In this document: piece after piece, positions 32,965 through 41,157 of the stretch
Numbering within the stretch: position 1 is the first letter of the stretch
How the letters are laid out: each line of letters starts with the position of its first letter
Origin: Deltaproteobacteria bacterium
Lineage (GTDB): Bacteria; Desulfobacterota; Binatia; Binatales; Binataceae
DNA length: 47,321 nt
Assembly: GCA_021780225.1 (NCBI GenBank)
Contig: JAJXZF010000017.1
Coordinates: 77,152 to 124,472 of the forward strand
Direction of reading: 5' to 3'
Notes under the pieces: generated by a model
Database searches by the model: none
Told to the model about the DNA's origin: nothing
What the model saw: only the letters and a program-made list of their open reading frames with translations
Position numbers and translations under genes: made by a program

Positions 32965-33723
32965 ATGGCCTTGCTGGAACTCAGGAACGTTTCCAAAAGC
33001 TTTCCGCACGCGGCCGGCATTTTGCGCGTGCTCGACAATATTTCGTTCACGGTCGAGCACGGCGAATTCGTCGCCGTGGTCGGGCCGTCGGGATGCGGCA
33101 AATCGACCATGCTGCGCATCATCAACGGATTGATGCCGCCGAGCTCGGGACAAGTGCTCTATCGCGGCCGGCAGATCGACGGCATCAATCTTGATTGCGC
33201 GATGGTCTTTCAGTCGTTCGCGCTGATGCCGTGGCTGACGGTGAAGGCCAACATCGAACTCGGCCTCGAAGCGCGCGGCATCGCGCCCGACCAACGCGAA
33301 AAGCGCGCGGGCGTTTATATCGACAAGGTTGGCCTCGACGGCTTCGAGGAAGCCTATCCGCGCGAGCTTTCCGGCGGCATGAAACAGCGGGTCGGCCTCG
33401 CGCGCGCGCTCGCCGTCGAACCGCAACTGCTGCTGATGGACGAGCCCTTCTCCGCGCTCGACGCCCTGACCGCGATCACGCTGCGCGAAGAATTGCTGGA
33501 CATCTGGCAGTCCGCCGACATGCCGGTGCATAACATCATTATCGTGACGCACATTATCGAAGAGGCGGTCGAACTCGCCGACCGGATTCTGGTGCTGGCG
33601 TCCGGGCCGGGCCGTCTCGTGGCCGATCTCAAAGTCAATCTGCCGCGTCCGCGCGATCGCCGCAAGGAGGCGTTCAACGCATTGACGGACAAGGTGTTTT
33701 CGTTGATCGAGGAGCGCGCCTGA
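32965..33723 (+). CDS. ABC transporter ATPase (NrtD/SsuB/TauB type)
   Basis: A 252-residue nucleotide-binding subunit: Walker A GPSGCGKST (residues 40-48), Q-loop glutamine at about 83 (VFQSFALMPW), signature LSGGMKQR (135-142), Walker B LLLMDEP (155-161), and an H-loop in IIVTHIIEEA. It pairs with the fused permease 43 bases upstream. The stop overlaps the next start by one base (TGATG at 33721-33725). Homologues of this subfamily often carry an extra C-terminal AAA-associated domain; here that domain is encoded by the next gene instead. Confidence 0.93.
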   Translation: MALLELRNVSKSFPHAAGILRVLDNISFTVEHGEFVAVVGPSGCGKSTMLRIINGLMPPSSGQVLYRGRQIDGINLDCAMVFQSFALMPWLTVKANIELGLEARGIAPDQREKRAGVYIDKVGLDGFEEAYPRELSGGMKQRVGLARALAVEPQLLLMDEPFSALDALTAITLREELLDIWQSADMPVHNIIIVTHIIEEAVELADRILVLASGPGRLVADLKVNLPRPRDRRKEAFNALTDKVFSLIEERA

Positions 33724-34211
33724 TGGCCTACTCGCCGATCAACCCGATTCCCGACTGCCAACTGACCTGGGTTTTCGGCCTGCTCGAAACGCTTGACGAT
33801 CGCGGCGGACGCGACGACGGCTACAAAATCGCGCGCGACCTGAATTTCAAATTCGGCGATCTGCTCAAGGTAATGAAAACCGCCGAGATCCTCGGCTTCG
33901 TCTCCACGCCCGACGGCGACGTCGTGCTCGAGCCGCTCGGCAAGCAGGTGATCGAGAGCGAGATCAATCAACGCAAACTGATCGTGCGCGAGCGGCTCAA
34001 GTCGCTCGGCTTGTTCGCCTACCTGGTGCGCCTGTTGCGGGCGCAGGAGGATCGTTCGTTGACCAGGGAGGTGGTGCTCGAGCATCTGGCGATGCTCCTG
34101 CCGAACGATCCGCCCGAAAAAATGTTTTCGACCGTCGTCAATTGGGGACGCTACGCCGAGCTTTTCGGCTATAACAAGGACGAAGACCGTTTCTATCTCG
34201 ATCAGGATTGA
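33723..34211 (+). CDS. Detached ABC ATPase-associated C-terminal domain (PF09821-like)
   Basis: A 162-residue protein, mostly helical with a winged-helix look: INPIPDCQLTWVFGLLETL, YKIARDLNFKFGDLLKVMKTAEILGF (split at KF|GDLLKV) and VLEPLGKQVIESE. The pattern follows the AAA-associated domain usually fused to the C-terminus of NrtD/SsuB-like ATPases. Here it is a separate gene whose ATG shares one base with the ATPase stop, so equal synthesis is likely. It probably binds the ATPase or regulates the transporter in response to a metabolite. Function otherwise unknown. Confidence 0.8.
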   Translation: MAYSPINPIPDCQLTWVFGLLETLDDRGGRDDGYKIARDLNFKFGDLLKVMKTAEILGFVSTPDGDVVLEPLGKQVIESEINQRKLIVRERLKSLGLFAYLVRLLRAQEDRSLTREVVLEHLAMLLPNDPPEKMFSTVVNWGRYAELFGYNKDEDRFYLDQD

Positions 34212-34255
34212 TCGGATGGAACGGTTCGCAAAATTTCTCGCGGAGGCCAATCGTC

Positions 34256-34630
34256 ATGCAGTCCAACCCTGAAACCATCGTCAGCGATTTCTGCAAAGCC
34301 TGGGCGCGCCTCGACCTTGATGGGGTCATGGGCTTTTTCGCCGATGACGCGGTCTATCACAACATCCCGATGAAGCCGGCGTCCGGCAAAGACGCGATCC
34401 GTAAAACGATCGAGGGCCTGCTCAAGGGCGTGAAATCGATCGAATTCAAAATCCTGCACAGCGCGGTCCACGGCAACGTCGTGATGAACGAGCGGGTCGA
34501 TTCGTTCGACGCCGGCGGCAAGCATATCGCACTGCCTGTGATGGGCGTGTTCGAGATCGACGGGCACGGCAAAATCAAAGCCTGGCGTGACTATTTCGAT
34601 CTCGAAATGTACATGAAGCAGTTGCGCTAG
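34256..34630 (+). CDS. Limonene-1,2-epoxide hydrolase family protein
   Basis: A 124-residue SnoaL-like fold protein. All five residues that hold the nucleophilic water in limonene epoxide hydrolase have counterparts at matching spacing: Y34 and N36 (VYHNIP), R80 and D82 (NERVDSFD) and D112 (WRDYFD). The [20 protein letters not shown] block is diagnostic. The start has GGAGG at 34242-34246, nine bases before ATG 34256; an upstream start at 34208 would lengthen it without homology. It lies 44 bases after the ABC genes and 33 before selB. The natural epoxide is unknown. Confidence 0.9.
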   Translation: MQSNPETIVSDFCKAWARLDLDGVMGFFADDAVYHNIPMKPASGKDAIRKTIEGLLKGVKSIEFKILHSAVHGNVVMNERVDSFDAGGKHIALPVMGVFEIDGHGKIKAWRDYFDLEMYMKQLR

Positions 34631-34663
34631 GCGCGCGGGCCGGCGGCTTCGCGGAGACGCGGG

Positions 34664-36592
34664 ATGGCTACACGGGTCGCCCATGCGATAATCGGGGCCG
34701 CCGGACATATCGACCACGGCAAAACCGCGCTGGTGCGCGCGCTCACCGGACAGGAGACCGATCGCCTCAAGGAAGAGCGCGAGCGCGGCATCTCGATCGA
34801 TCTCGGCTTCGCCTGGTTTGAACTGCCCGGCGGCGCGCGCGCCGGCGTAATCGACGTTCCCGGCCATGAACGGTTTATCCGCAACATGCTGGCCGGCGCC
34901 CACGGCATCGATCTCGCCCTTTTCACCGTCGCGGCCGACGACGGCGTGATGCCGCAGTCGGAGGAGCATCTCGACATCCTCCATCTGCTCGGCCTTCAGC
35001 GCGGCATTTTCGTAATCACCAAGGCCGACCTTGCCGATCGCAAGCGGCTGGACGAGGTGCGCGAAGAAATCGAACTGCTCGCCGAGGGCACCGCGCTGGC
35101 CGGCGCCCCGATAATGGAGGTTTCGGCGCAGACCGGCGCCGGAATCGAGAAATTGCGCGCCGAGATTGTCAACCGGCTCGACGGCTTCGAAGCGCGCCGC
35201 CCGACCGGCCTGTTCCGCCTGCCGGTCGATCGCGCCTTCGTAATCAAAGGACACGGCGCGGTCGTTACCGGCACGGCGATGGGGGCCGAGGCGCAAGTCG
35301 GCCAGCGGATGCGCGTGCTGCCGGCCAACGCCGAGGCGCGGGTCCGCGCGATACAGGTGCACGGCGAAACGGTCGAGCGCGCCGGCGTGTGCCAGCGCGT
35401 CGCGCTCAATCTTGCGGGCGTCGAACGGGTCGAACTCAAGCGCGGCGATGTCGTCGCCGACGAGCGGCTCGATTTCGCCACCACGCGGCTGGATGCGCGG
35501 ATCGAGCTCCGGCCGGCCGCCAAACGGCCGCTGCGCAACCAGCAGCGCATTCGGTTTTATCTCGGCGCGGCGGAAACCCCCGCGCGCGTGATCGTGCTTG
35601 AAGAGCCGGGCGAGATCGCGCCGAAAAAATCCGCGATCGCCCAGCTCGTGCTCGACCATCCGATGGTCGCGCTGGCGGGCGACCGCTTTGTGCTGCGCGA
35701 CGAAACCAACGTCCGCACCATCGGCGGCGGCGCCGTGCTGAATCCGCTCGGACGCCGTTCGCGCAAGCCGCTCGGCGCCTACGTGAGCAACCTTGCGGCG
35801 CTCGCCGGCGGCTTCGGCGCGGACGCCGCGGCGGCGATGCTCGAATTGCGCGGCGAACTGGCGACGCCGCCGGCGCGCCTCGCGATGCTCTTCAATATCC
35901 CCGAGCCGGAGGTCCGCGCGGCGCTCGCCGATCGGCGTTTCGTCCGCCTGACGCTGGGCGACGAGGAGGGCTTCACCACGGCGGCGCGATGGGACGAGCT
36001 CAAACGTTTCGCCGCGTCCGCGCTCGCGGAGCATCATCGCGCCAATCCGCTCGCGCCCGGAATGGAGATGGAGGCGATGCGCGAGCGGATGCCGTACGAG
36101 ATCGCGCCGCGCGCCTTCCGCGCCCTGCTTGATCGTCTGTGCCGGGAAACCGGAATCGTGCGCGAAGAGAGCGTGCTGCGCCTGCCGGCGCATCGCGTGC
36201 GGCTGGGCGGCGAGGCCGGGCAGGCCGGCGAACGGATCGAGCGCATCTTGAGCGACGCGCGCTTTCAGCCGCCCGATCTGGCGCAGCTTGCGGCGGCGCT
36301 CGGTCCGGACGGCGCCAATCAGGCGCGGCTGCGCGCGGTGCTGGCGGCGATGGAGCGCGAGGGGCGGGTCGTGAAGGTCGCGGCCGACTTTTATTTCGCG
36401 CGCGCGGCGGTGGACGCGGCGCGCGACCTGATGGCGCGGCGCATCGCGGCGGACGGTCAGATTACCGCCGCGGTTTTTCGCGACCTGCTGGGCGCGTCGC
36501 GCAAATTTTCGATCGCGCTGCTCGACTATTTCGATCGTTCGGGCGTGACGCTTCGCGTCGGCGACGTCCGCAAGCTGCGGGCCGCGCGTTAG
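34664..36592 (+). CDS. selB: Selenocysteine-specific translation elongation factor SelB
   Basis: A 642-residue SelB. It delivers Sec-tRNA to the ribosome at UGA codons marked by a SECIS hairpin. G-domain motifs are GHIDHGKT (14-21), DVPGH (64-68) and TKAD (119-122), with [15 protein letters not shown] typical of SelB rather than EF-Tu. Domains 2 and 3 follow (GHGAVVTGT near 202), and the last 270 residues are the winged-helix repeats that bind SECIS RNA ([59 protein letters not shown]). The end overlaps the convergent ATPase gene by four bases. SelD, whose mRNA appears to be a client, lies 3.1 kb downstream. Confidence 0.95.
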   Translation: MATRVAHAIIGAAGHIDHGKTALVRALTGQETDRLKEERERGISIDLGFAWFELPGGARAGVIDVPGHERFIRNMLAGAHGIDLALFTVAADDGVMPQSEEHLDILHLLGLQRGIFVITKADLADRKRLDEVREEIELLAEGTALAGAPIMEVSAQTGAGIEKLRAEIVNRLDGFEARRPTGLFRLPVDRAFVIKGHGAVVTGTAMGAEAQVGQRMRVLPANAEARVRAIQVHGETVERAGVCQRVALNLAGVERVELKRGDVVADERLDFATTRLDARIELRPAAKRPLRNQQRIRFYLGAAETPARVIVLEEPGEIAPKKSAIAQLVLDHPMVALAGDRFVLRDETNVRTIGGGAVLNPLGRRSRKPLGAYVSNLAALAGGFGADAAAAMLELRGELATPPARLAMLFNIPEPEVRAALADRRFVRLTLGDEEGFTTAARWDELKRFAASALAEHHRANPLAPGMEMEAMRERMPYEIAPRAFRALLDRLCRETGIVREESVLRLPAHRVRLGGEAGQAGERIERILSDARFQPPDLAQLAAALGPDGANQARLRAVLAAMEREGRVVKVAADFYFARAAVDAARDLMARRIAADGQITAAVFRDLLGASRKFSIALLDYFDRSGVTLRVGDVRKLRAAR

Positions 36593-38478
36593 GACCGCCG
36601 CCCGCCGCCGCGGCGGATCGCCCGCGGCGGCTCGAAGCCGATCGGCCGGACGCTGGCCGCGCTCCATCGCGCGCCCGTTTCGAGCGCGATCGCTTCGTCG
36701 AAATCCCGCGCCGAAATTGGTCCGGGCGGCGTGCGGCCCGCCGCGATTCGGGCGGCGTTCAGGATGACGTTGTGAATTTCGCCGCCGCTCAAATCGATCG
36801 CGGCGAGCCGATCGATCTCGACGTCGCGGGCGAGGCTGGCGCGGCGCGGCAAAAGTTTGCGCCAGATCCGCTCGCGCATCGCGGCGGTCGGCCGTTGGAA
36901 TTCGACTTTGATCGCGATGCGCCTTTCGAGCGCGGCGTCGAGCGCCAGCTTGCGGTTGGTGGCGAGCACGCAAACGCCCTCGAATTTTTCGATCCGTTCG
37001 AGCAGGATGTTGACCGCGCGCGTTTCCCAGGAATGGATCGCGCCCTCCCGGCGGTAGAACATCGCGTCCGCTTCGTCAAAGAACAGGACCGCGCCGGATG
37101 CGGCGGCGTCGGCGAAAATGCGCACGATATTTTTCTCCGTTTCGCCCACCCAGCAATTTTCCAACTCGGCGTAATTCACGCGGATAATCGGACGGCCGAG
37201 TTCGTACGCCAGCGCCTCGGCGGCGGCGGTCTTGCCGACTCCCGGCGGTCCCGCGAACAGCATCGTCATCCCCCGTCCGTAGCTGAAGCGTTCGCCGAGT
37301 CCCCATTCGTCGAACAGCAAGGGCCCGTTGCGCATCTGCGCAAGCGCCAGCTCGATCGCGCGTCTGGCGCCGTCGCCGAGCACGAGTTGGTTCAGCCGCA
37401 TCGTAGGCCGCTCGCCGCGGTTCTGGGCGGTGCGGACGCGGCGGGCGGGCACGCCGAAGCGTTCGAGCGCCGCCGGCGCCAGTTCGAACTCGCAGCTTCC
37501 GAGCGTCGCGTCGTCTTCCAGCGCCGGGCCGCCCGCCCGTCCGCCGCAAACGCGCGCGAAACCCTCGGCGCGGAGCCGCGCGCGTCCGCCGAGCAGCCGC
37601 AGCGCGTGGCGGATTTGCGGAATCGATTCGCTGGCGCTTTGCGCCAGGCCGTCGCCGGAAAAAAGATCGTCGCCCGCTTCGGCGAAGCCCAATTCCTTGC
37701 CGATCAGAAGAATGACGATGTGCGCTTCCGCATCGTCAAGCTGTGCGTGGCGCAAACGCCATAGCGGTAATTGCCGATTGTAGTCCAGGGTTCGCCACAA
37801 CACGGACGCGGCGCGGCGCACCTGTTGGTTGCAGCGATCGAGATCGCCGCGATGGGCGAAATGACGGGCGGTTTCGAGCGCCGATTTTCGTTCGCGCAGC
37901 GCCTCGAACAGCGGATGCGTCCGGTCGAGCATTTCGTCCTGGCCGCGCACCGGGAGCGCCGCGCGCGCGTCGCGGTCAATCAGCGCCGACTTCAAGGCGA
38001 TCGCGGCGCGGGGTTGATCGCCGAAGGGGCCGAAGGTTTCGATTTCGATCAAACCTTCGCGGATCAGGCGTCCCTCCGAATCCAGGGCGCGCGCCATCCT
38101 GAGCCGTTCCGCGACGCCGCCGGCGCTTGCCGCCAGCATCTCCGCGCACGGCCCGAACGTGGCCATGCCAAGTTCCTTCAGCGCGACCAGCAATGCGACT
38201 TCGCGCTCGGCGCGATTCAGCCGGCATCGCCTGAACAATGCGGGCAGTGCAACCGCGCGGCCGCGGCTGCTCGACTCGATTCGTTCGTGCAAGCGCGCCG
38301 CGATCGACGCGGCCATCCGGCGCAATTCCCGGCCGTGCGCCGGCGCCGCGGCGCGCAGCTCGCTGAGCAGCCAGGCGCATTCGAGCAATTCGGCATCGGA
38401 GCGGAAAGGCTTCGCCGGCTCGGACAAAATCCTGCGCGCGGCGTCGATCAATTTCAGACGATTCGCTTCATCGGGCAT
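36589..38478 (-). CDS. AAA ATPase with duplicated winged-helix-like N-terminal domain
   Basis: A 629-residue protein from ATG 38478, where AGGAG (38490-38486) sits seven bases upstream. The AAA module is C-terminal: Walker A GPPGVGKT (410-417), Walker B LFFDEADAMF (465-474), sensor 1 VLATNRK and an LERRIAIKVEF segment with the arginine finger region. The N-terminal 330 residues contain an internal duplication: residues 87-150 (LNRAEREVALLVALKELGMA ... EGRLIREGLIEIETFG) and 247-313 (LDDAEAHIVILLIGKELGFA ... GRARLRAEGFARVCGG). Such blocks look like winged-helix domains seen in some bacterial AAA ATPases. It is divergent from a WYL regulator. The function is unknown. Confidence 0.82.
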   Translation of the reverse strand: MPDEANRLKLIDAARRILSEPAKPFRSDAELLECAWLLSELRAAAPAHGRELRRMAASIAARLHERIESSSRGRAVALPALFRRCRLNRAEREVALLVALKELGMATFGPCAEMLAASAGGVAERLRMARALDSEGRLIREGLIEIETFGPFGDQPRAAIALKSALIDRDARAALPVRGQDEMLDRTHPLFEALRERKSALETARHFAHRGDLDRCNQQVRRAASVLWRTLDYNRQLPLWRLRHAQLDDAEAHIVILLIGKELGFAEAGDDLFSGDGLAQSASESIPQIRHALRLLGGRARLRAEGFARVCGGRAGGPALEDDATLGSCEFELAPAALERFGVPARRVRTAQNRGERPTMRLNQLVLGDGARRAIELALAQMRNGPLLFDEWGLGERFSYGRGMTMLFAGPPGVGKTAAAEALAYELGRPIIRVNYAELENCWVGETEKNIVRIFADAAASGAVLFFDEADAMFYRREGAIHSWETRAVNILLERIEKFEGVCVLATNRKLALDAALERRIAIKVEFQRPTAAMRERIWRKLLPRRASLARDVEIDRLAAIDLSGGEIHNVILNAARIAAGRTPPGPISARDFDEAIALETGARWSAASVRPIGFEPPRAIRRGGGRRS

Positions 38479-38610
38479 CGGCATACTCCTCAAGTCGGGT
38501 CGAAAAGGCGGGCGACCGTCTTGCTGATGCCGATGATTTAACCGGTGGATGTGACAACCGTTGTCGCAAAGCCGTACAATCGCGAATTCAACGCCCGCCA
38601 AAGGAGACCG

Positions 38611-39687
38611 ATGCGGATGACACGGGGCCATCGCCAGCCTACGTATCCAGCGGCAATCAACTTCGCAAAGATAGTCTATGGCCTCTTTTTAACGCCCATA
38701 GGCATCTCGTTTGCCCATCTCCAAAAGCGTTTCGATCTGTCCGAACGGACCGTGATGCGTTACGCGGACGAGCTGGCCAAAAACTTGAAGGACGATGTCG
38801 GCCGCCCGATCGTCGAAATTTCCGGCACGGGCGAAAACCGGCGCTTGCGGCTGGTCGGCGCGGGGATGCGCTCCGAAGGGACGGCCTACCAGGCGGCGTC
38901 GCTGTACTTCGCGTTCCGCACGCTGGAATTTCTGAGCAAGACGGTAATCGGCGAAGGAATCGAGCATTTTTGGGACGAGGCGCTCAAGACCCTGAAGACG
39001 CCCGCGCAATTGCGCCTGAGGGATATCGAGCGCAAGTTCCACGTCGTGCCCTACGCGCCCAAAGATTATGCGCCGCACGAGGACAAGATCGACCGGATCA
39101 TGCGGGCGCTGCTGATGCAGTGGCGGCTCAAACTGATTTATCGGCGGGTGGGCGGCGGCGCGCCGCGCGACCATCGGTTCGCGCCTTACACGCTGGTCGA
39201 ATATCGCGGCGGACTTTATCTGCTGGGCCGCAGCGACCGCGGCAAGGACGTAATTTATCTTGCCGTCGAGCGAATCGAATCGGCGGAGTTCGATTGTGAC
39301 GATAAGGGCGATCCGATCCATTTCGCCCTGCCGCGCGGCTATAAACCCGAGAAATATACCGACGGCGCTTTCGGCCTGATTGACGGGCCGATCACCGAAG
39401 TCGAATTGCTGGTGCGCAGCGACGACTCGCTGCCCTATCTCAGCAGCCGCGCGATCCATCCGACGCAGCGCTTCGTCAAGCGCGGCGACGGGCGCACCGT
39501 TTTGAAAATGCGGGTGCGCGGCACGACCGAACTGCGCAACTGGATAATGAGTTTCGGGCCGTGGCTGGAAGTGCTTAAACCGGTCGAATTGCGGGCCGAA
39601 ATCGCGCAACTCCATCGCGAGGCGCTGGCCGCCTGCGAGCTTCCCGCCGAGCCGCGCGCAGGGCGCGGCTCGGTCGCGACCCGTTGA
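38611..39687 (+). CDS. WYL-domain transcriptional regulator
   Basis: A 358-residue protein: an N-terminal winged helix-turn-helix (about 12-65; FAHLQKRFDLSERTVMRYAD is the helix-turn-helix) and a WYL domain (about 165-235; LKLIYRR ... APYTLVEYRGGLYLLG). A C-terminal extension (WCX-like) follows (TELRNWIMSFGPWLEVLKP). ATG 38611 has AAGGAG at 38601-38606. WYL proteins bind nucleic acids or nucleotides as ligands and often regulate stress, DNA-repair, or defence genes next to them. It is divergent from the AAA ATPase, which is its most likely target, and is followed by selD 34 bases later. Confidence 0.9.
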   Translation: MRMTRGHRQPTYPAAINFAKIVYGLFLTPIGISFAHLQKRFDLSERTVMRYADELAKNLKDDVGRPIVEISGTGENRRLRLVGAGMRSEGTAYQAASLYFAFRTLEFLSKTVIGEGIEHFWDEALKTLKTPAQLRLRDIERKFHVVPYAPKDYAPHEDKIDRIMRALLMQWRLKLIYRRVGGGAPRDHRFAPYTLVEYRGGLYLLGRSDRGKDVIYLAVERIESAEFDCDDKGDPIHFALPRGYKPEKYTDGAFGLIDGPITEVELLVRSDDSLPYLSSRAIHPTQRFVKRGDGRTVLKMRVRGTTELRNWIMSFGPWLEVLKPVELRAEIAQLHREALAACELPAEPRAGRGSVATR

Positions 39688-39713
39688 GCCGCGTGAAGGG
39701 CCGGCGCTAAACT
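39684..39713 (+). promoter_or_regulatory. Possible promoter giving a leaderless selD message
   Basis: TTGAGC (39684-39689, over the WYL stop), an 18-base spacer and TAAACT (39708-39713). The expected start at about 39720-39722 coincides with the selD ATG at 39722, which has no ribosome site. Confidence 0.4.
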
Positions 39714-39721
39714 CCTTCGCG

Positions 39722-40795
39722 ATGGCTGTCACGGACGACGCCAATCCGACGCGTCAGGAGCTGATCCGCCTGACCGCGCGCTGCAAGGCGGCGGGTTGAG
39801 CCGGAAAGCTGGGTCCGGCGGACCTGGAGGCGGTTCTGTCGCGTCTGGATTTCGGGAATCGGCCCGAAGTGCTTGTCGGTATCGCTACCGGCGACGACGC
39901 GGGCGTGTATCTGCTGCGCGACGATTTGGCGATCGTCAACACCGTCGATTTCTTCACGCCGGTCGTGGACGATCCGTTCACCTACGGACAGATCGCGGCG
40001 GCCAACGCCCTATCCGATGTTTACGCGATGGGCGGCGAGCCGCGGACGGCGCTCAACCTCGTATGCTGGCCGCAATCCGGTTTGCCGGCCGAGATGCTTG
40101 CCGAAATCCTGCGCGGCGCAATCGCGAAAGCGGCGGAGGCCGGTGTCGCGATCGTCGGCGGGCATAGCGTGGCCGACGAGGAAGTGAAATTCGGGATGGC
40201 GGTGACGGGCGTGATCGATCCGCGCCGGATTATTCGCAACGTCGGCGCGCGTCCGGGCGACGCGCTCGTGCTGACCAAGCCGCTCGGCACGGGAATCCTG
40301 ATGACCGCCTTCAAACGCGACGCGCTGCCGCCCGAACAATACGCCGCGGCGGTCGCCGCGATGGCCGAGCTGAACGCGGCGTCCGCCCGCGCGATGCTCC
40401 ATTACCATCCGCACGCCGCGACCGACGTGACCGGCTTCGGGCTTGCCGGGCACGCGATGAAGATGGCCGACGGCAGCGGCGTCACCCTGCGAATCGAGGA
40501 ATCCGACCTGCCGCTGCTGCCCGGCGTGCTCGAATTGATCCGCGAAGGCATGATTCCGGGCGGCGGCCGGCGTAATCGCGAGTTTTACGGGCCGCACGTA
40601 TCGATCGCCGATGAAGTCGCCGACGAAATGGCCGAGGTCGTGTTCGATCCGCAAACTTCAGGCGGATTGCTGATTGCGCTCGCAGCGGAGGAGGCGGAAG
40701 CGCTCGCGGCGGAGCTTCAGCGCGCCGGCAATTCCGACGCCCGAGTTATCGGACAGGTGGCGGAGCGGGGCGCTTTCGCGATCGAAATAGTCTAG
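39722..40795 (+). CDS. selD: Selenide, water dikinase (selenophosphate synthetase) containing selenocysteine
   Basis: ATG 39722 opens a frame read through TGA at 39797-39799 to TAG at 40793-40795, 357 residues. The residues around the TGA, KAA-G-U-A-G-K (positions 22-29), match the SelD active-site loop in which position 26 is Cys or Sec and Lys29 is catalytic. The following GIATGDDAGVY (53-63) and the downstream DFFTPVVDDPFTYGQIAAANALSDVYAMGG region (aspartates binding Mg-ATP; split at DPFTYG|QIAAA) are SelD hallmarks. It makes selenophosphate from selenide and ATP, the donor for Sec-tRNA. A bSECIS-like hairpin begins nine bases after the UGA. SelB is encoded 3.1 kb upstream. Gene finders that stop at UGA would begin the gene downstream. 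Confidence 0.95.
39809..39827 (+). promoter_or_regulatory. Bacterial SECIS-like hairpin for the selD UGA
   Basis: CTGGGTCC (39809-39816) pairs over eight positions (two of them G-U) with GGACCTGG (39820-39827), loop GGC. It starts nine bases after the UGA, where bacterial SECIS elements bound by SelB normally sit, and has guanines in the loop. An overlapping alternative pairing GCCGGA (39800-39805) with TCCGGC (39814-39819) is also possible. Confidence 0.65.
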
Positions 40796-41000
40796 AGCGC
40801 ATTTAGCCAGTCTAGTCATTTCTTGAGTAAATTAAGCTCGATTTTTGTCGGCATGGATGGACTCCGACTTAGATTGGCGAGTCGCACTTTGCAATCTCGT
40901 TCAACGACGATCAGTTGCAGGAGCGATACAAGCCGCAATTGATTCTGTAAATTTGCGCTAATTACACGGATGAACGGATCACCGGTCGATTCGATATTTC

Positions 41001-41029
41001 TTAAGCGAAGAGCGCCAATTCTCGCTTAA
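41001..41029. repeat. Inverted repeat, possible operator
   Basis: TTAAGCGA (41001-41008) and TCGCTTAA (41022-41029) form perfect arms around 13 bases, about 80 bases upstream of the promoter at 41110. The spacing of about two helical turns suits a dimeric regulator. Confidence 0.35.
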
Positions 41030-41109
41030 TATGCGTCAAAGCTGGATTTTAGATGATCGGTCGATAAATCGGAACGGTTACAGACTTTCAACTTGATACG
41101 GCACGTGCG

Positions 41110-41138
41110 TTGCAAAAGATGGCTCTTCGGCTTATCTA
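41110..41138 (+). promoter_or_regulatory. Sigma-70 promoter for the DUF4382 gene
   Basis: TTGCAA (41110-41115), a 17-base spacer and TATCTA (41133-41138), then GGAGGAG at 41147-41153 and ATG at 41158. The leader would be very short, about 13 bases, most of it the ribosome site. Confidence 0.5.
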
Positions 41139-41157
41139 GTTCTAGTGGAGGAGAGTC

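Larger units (their letters stand above)
40796..41157. other. AT-rich intergenic region upstream of the DUF4382 gene
   Basis: About 360 bases without a supported gene, clearly richer in A and T than the coding sequence. It holds an 8-bp inverted repeat (41001-41029) and a promoter (41110-41138) described separately. Nothing else was recognised. Confidence 0.6.

Noticed and set aside
36589-36592. Overlapping stop codons of selB and the convergent ATPase gene as a regulatory feature
   Set aside because: A four-base convergent overlap is common in compact genomes; the same occurs at 26038-26045 and gives no evidence of function.
34202-36973. A 923-codon minus-strand open frame opposite selB
   Set aside because: Antisense shadow of selB with low-complexity Arg/Ala/Gly composition and no family motifs.
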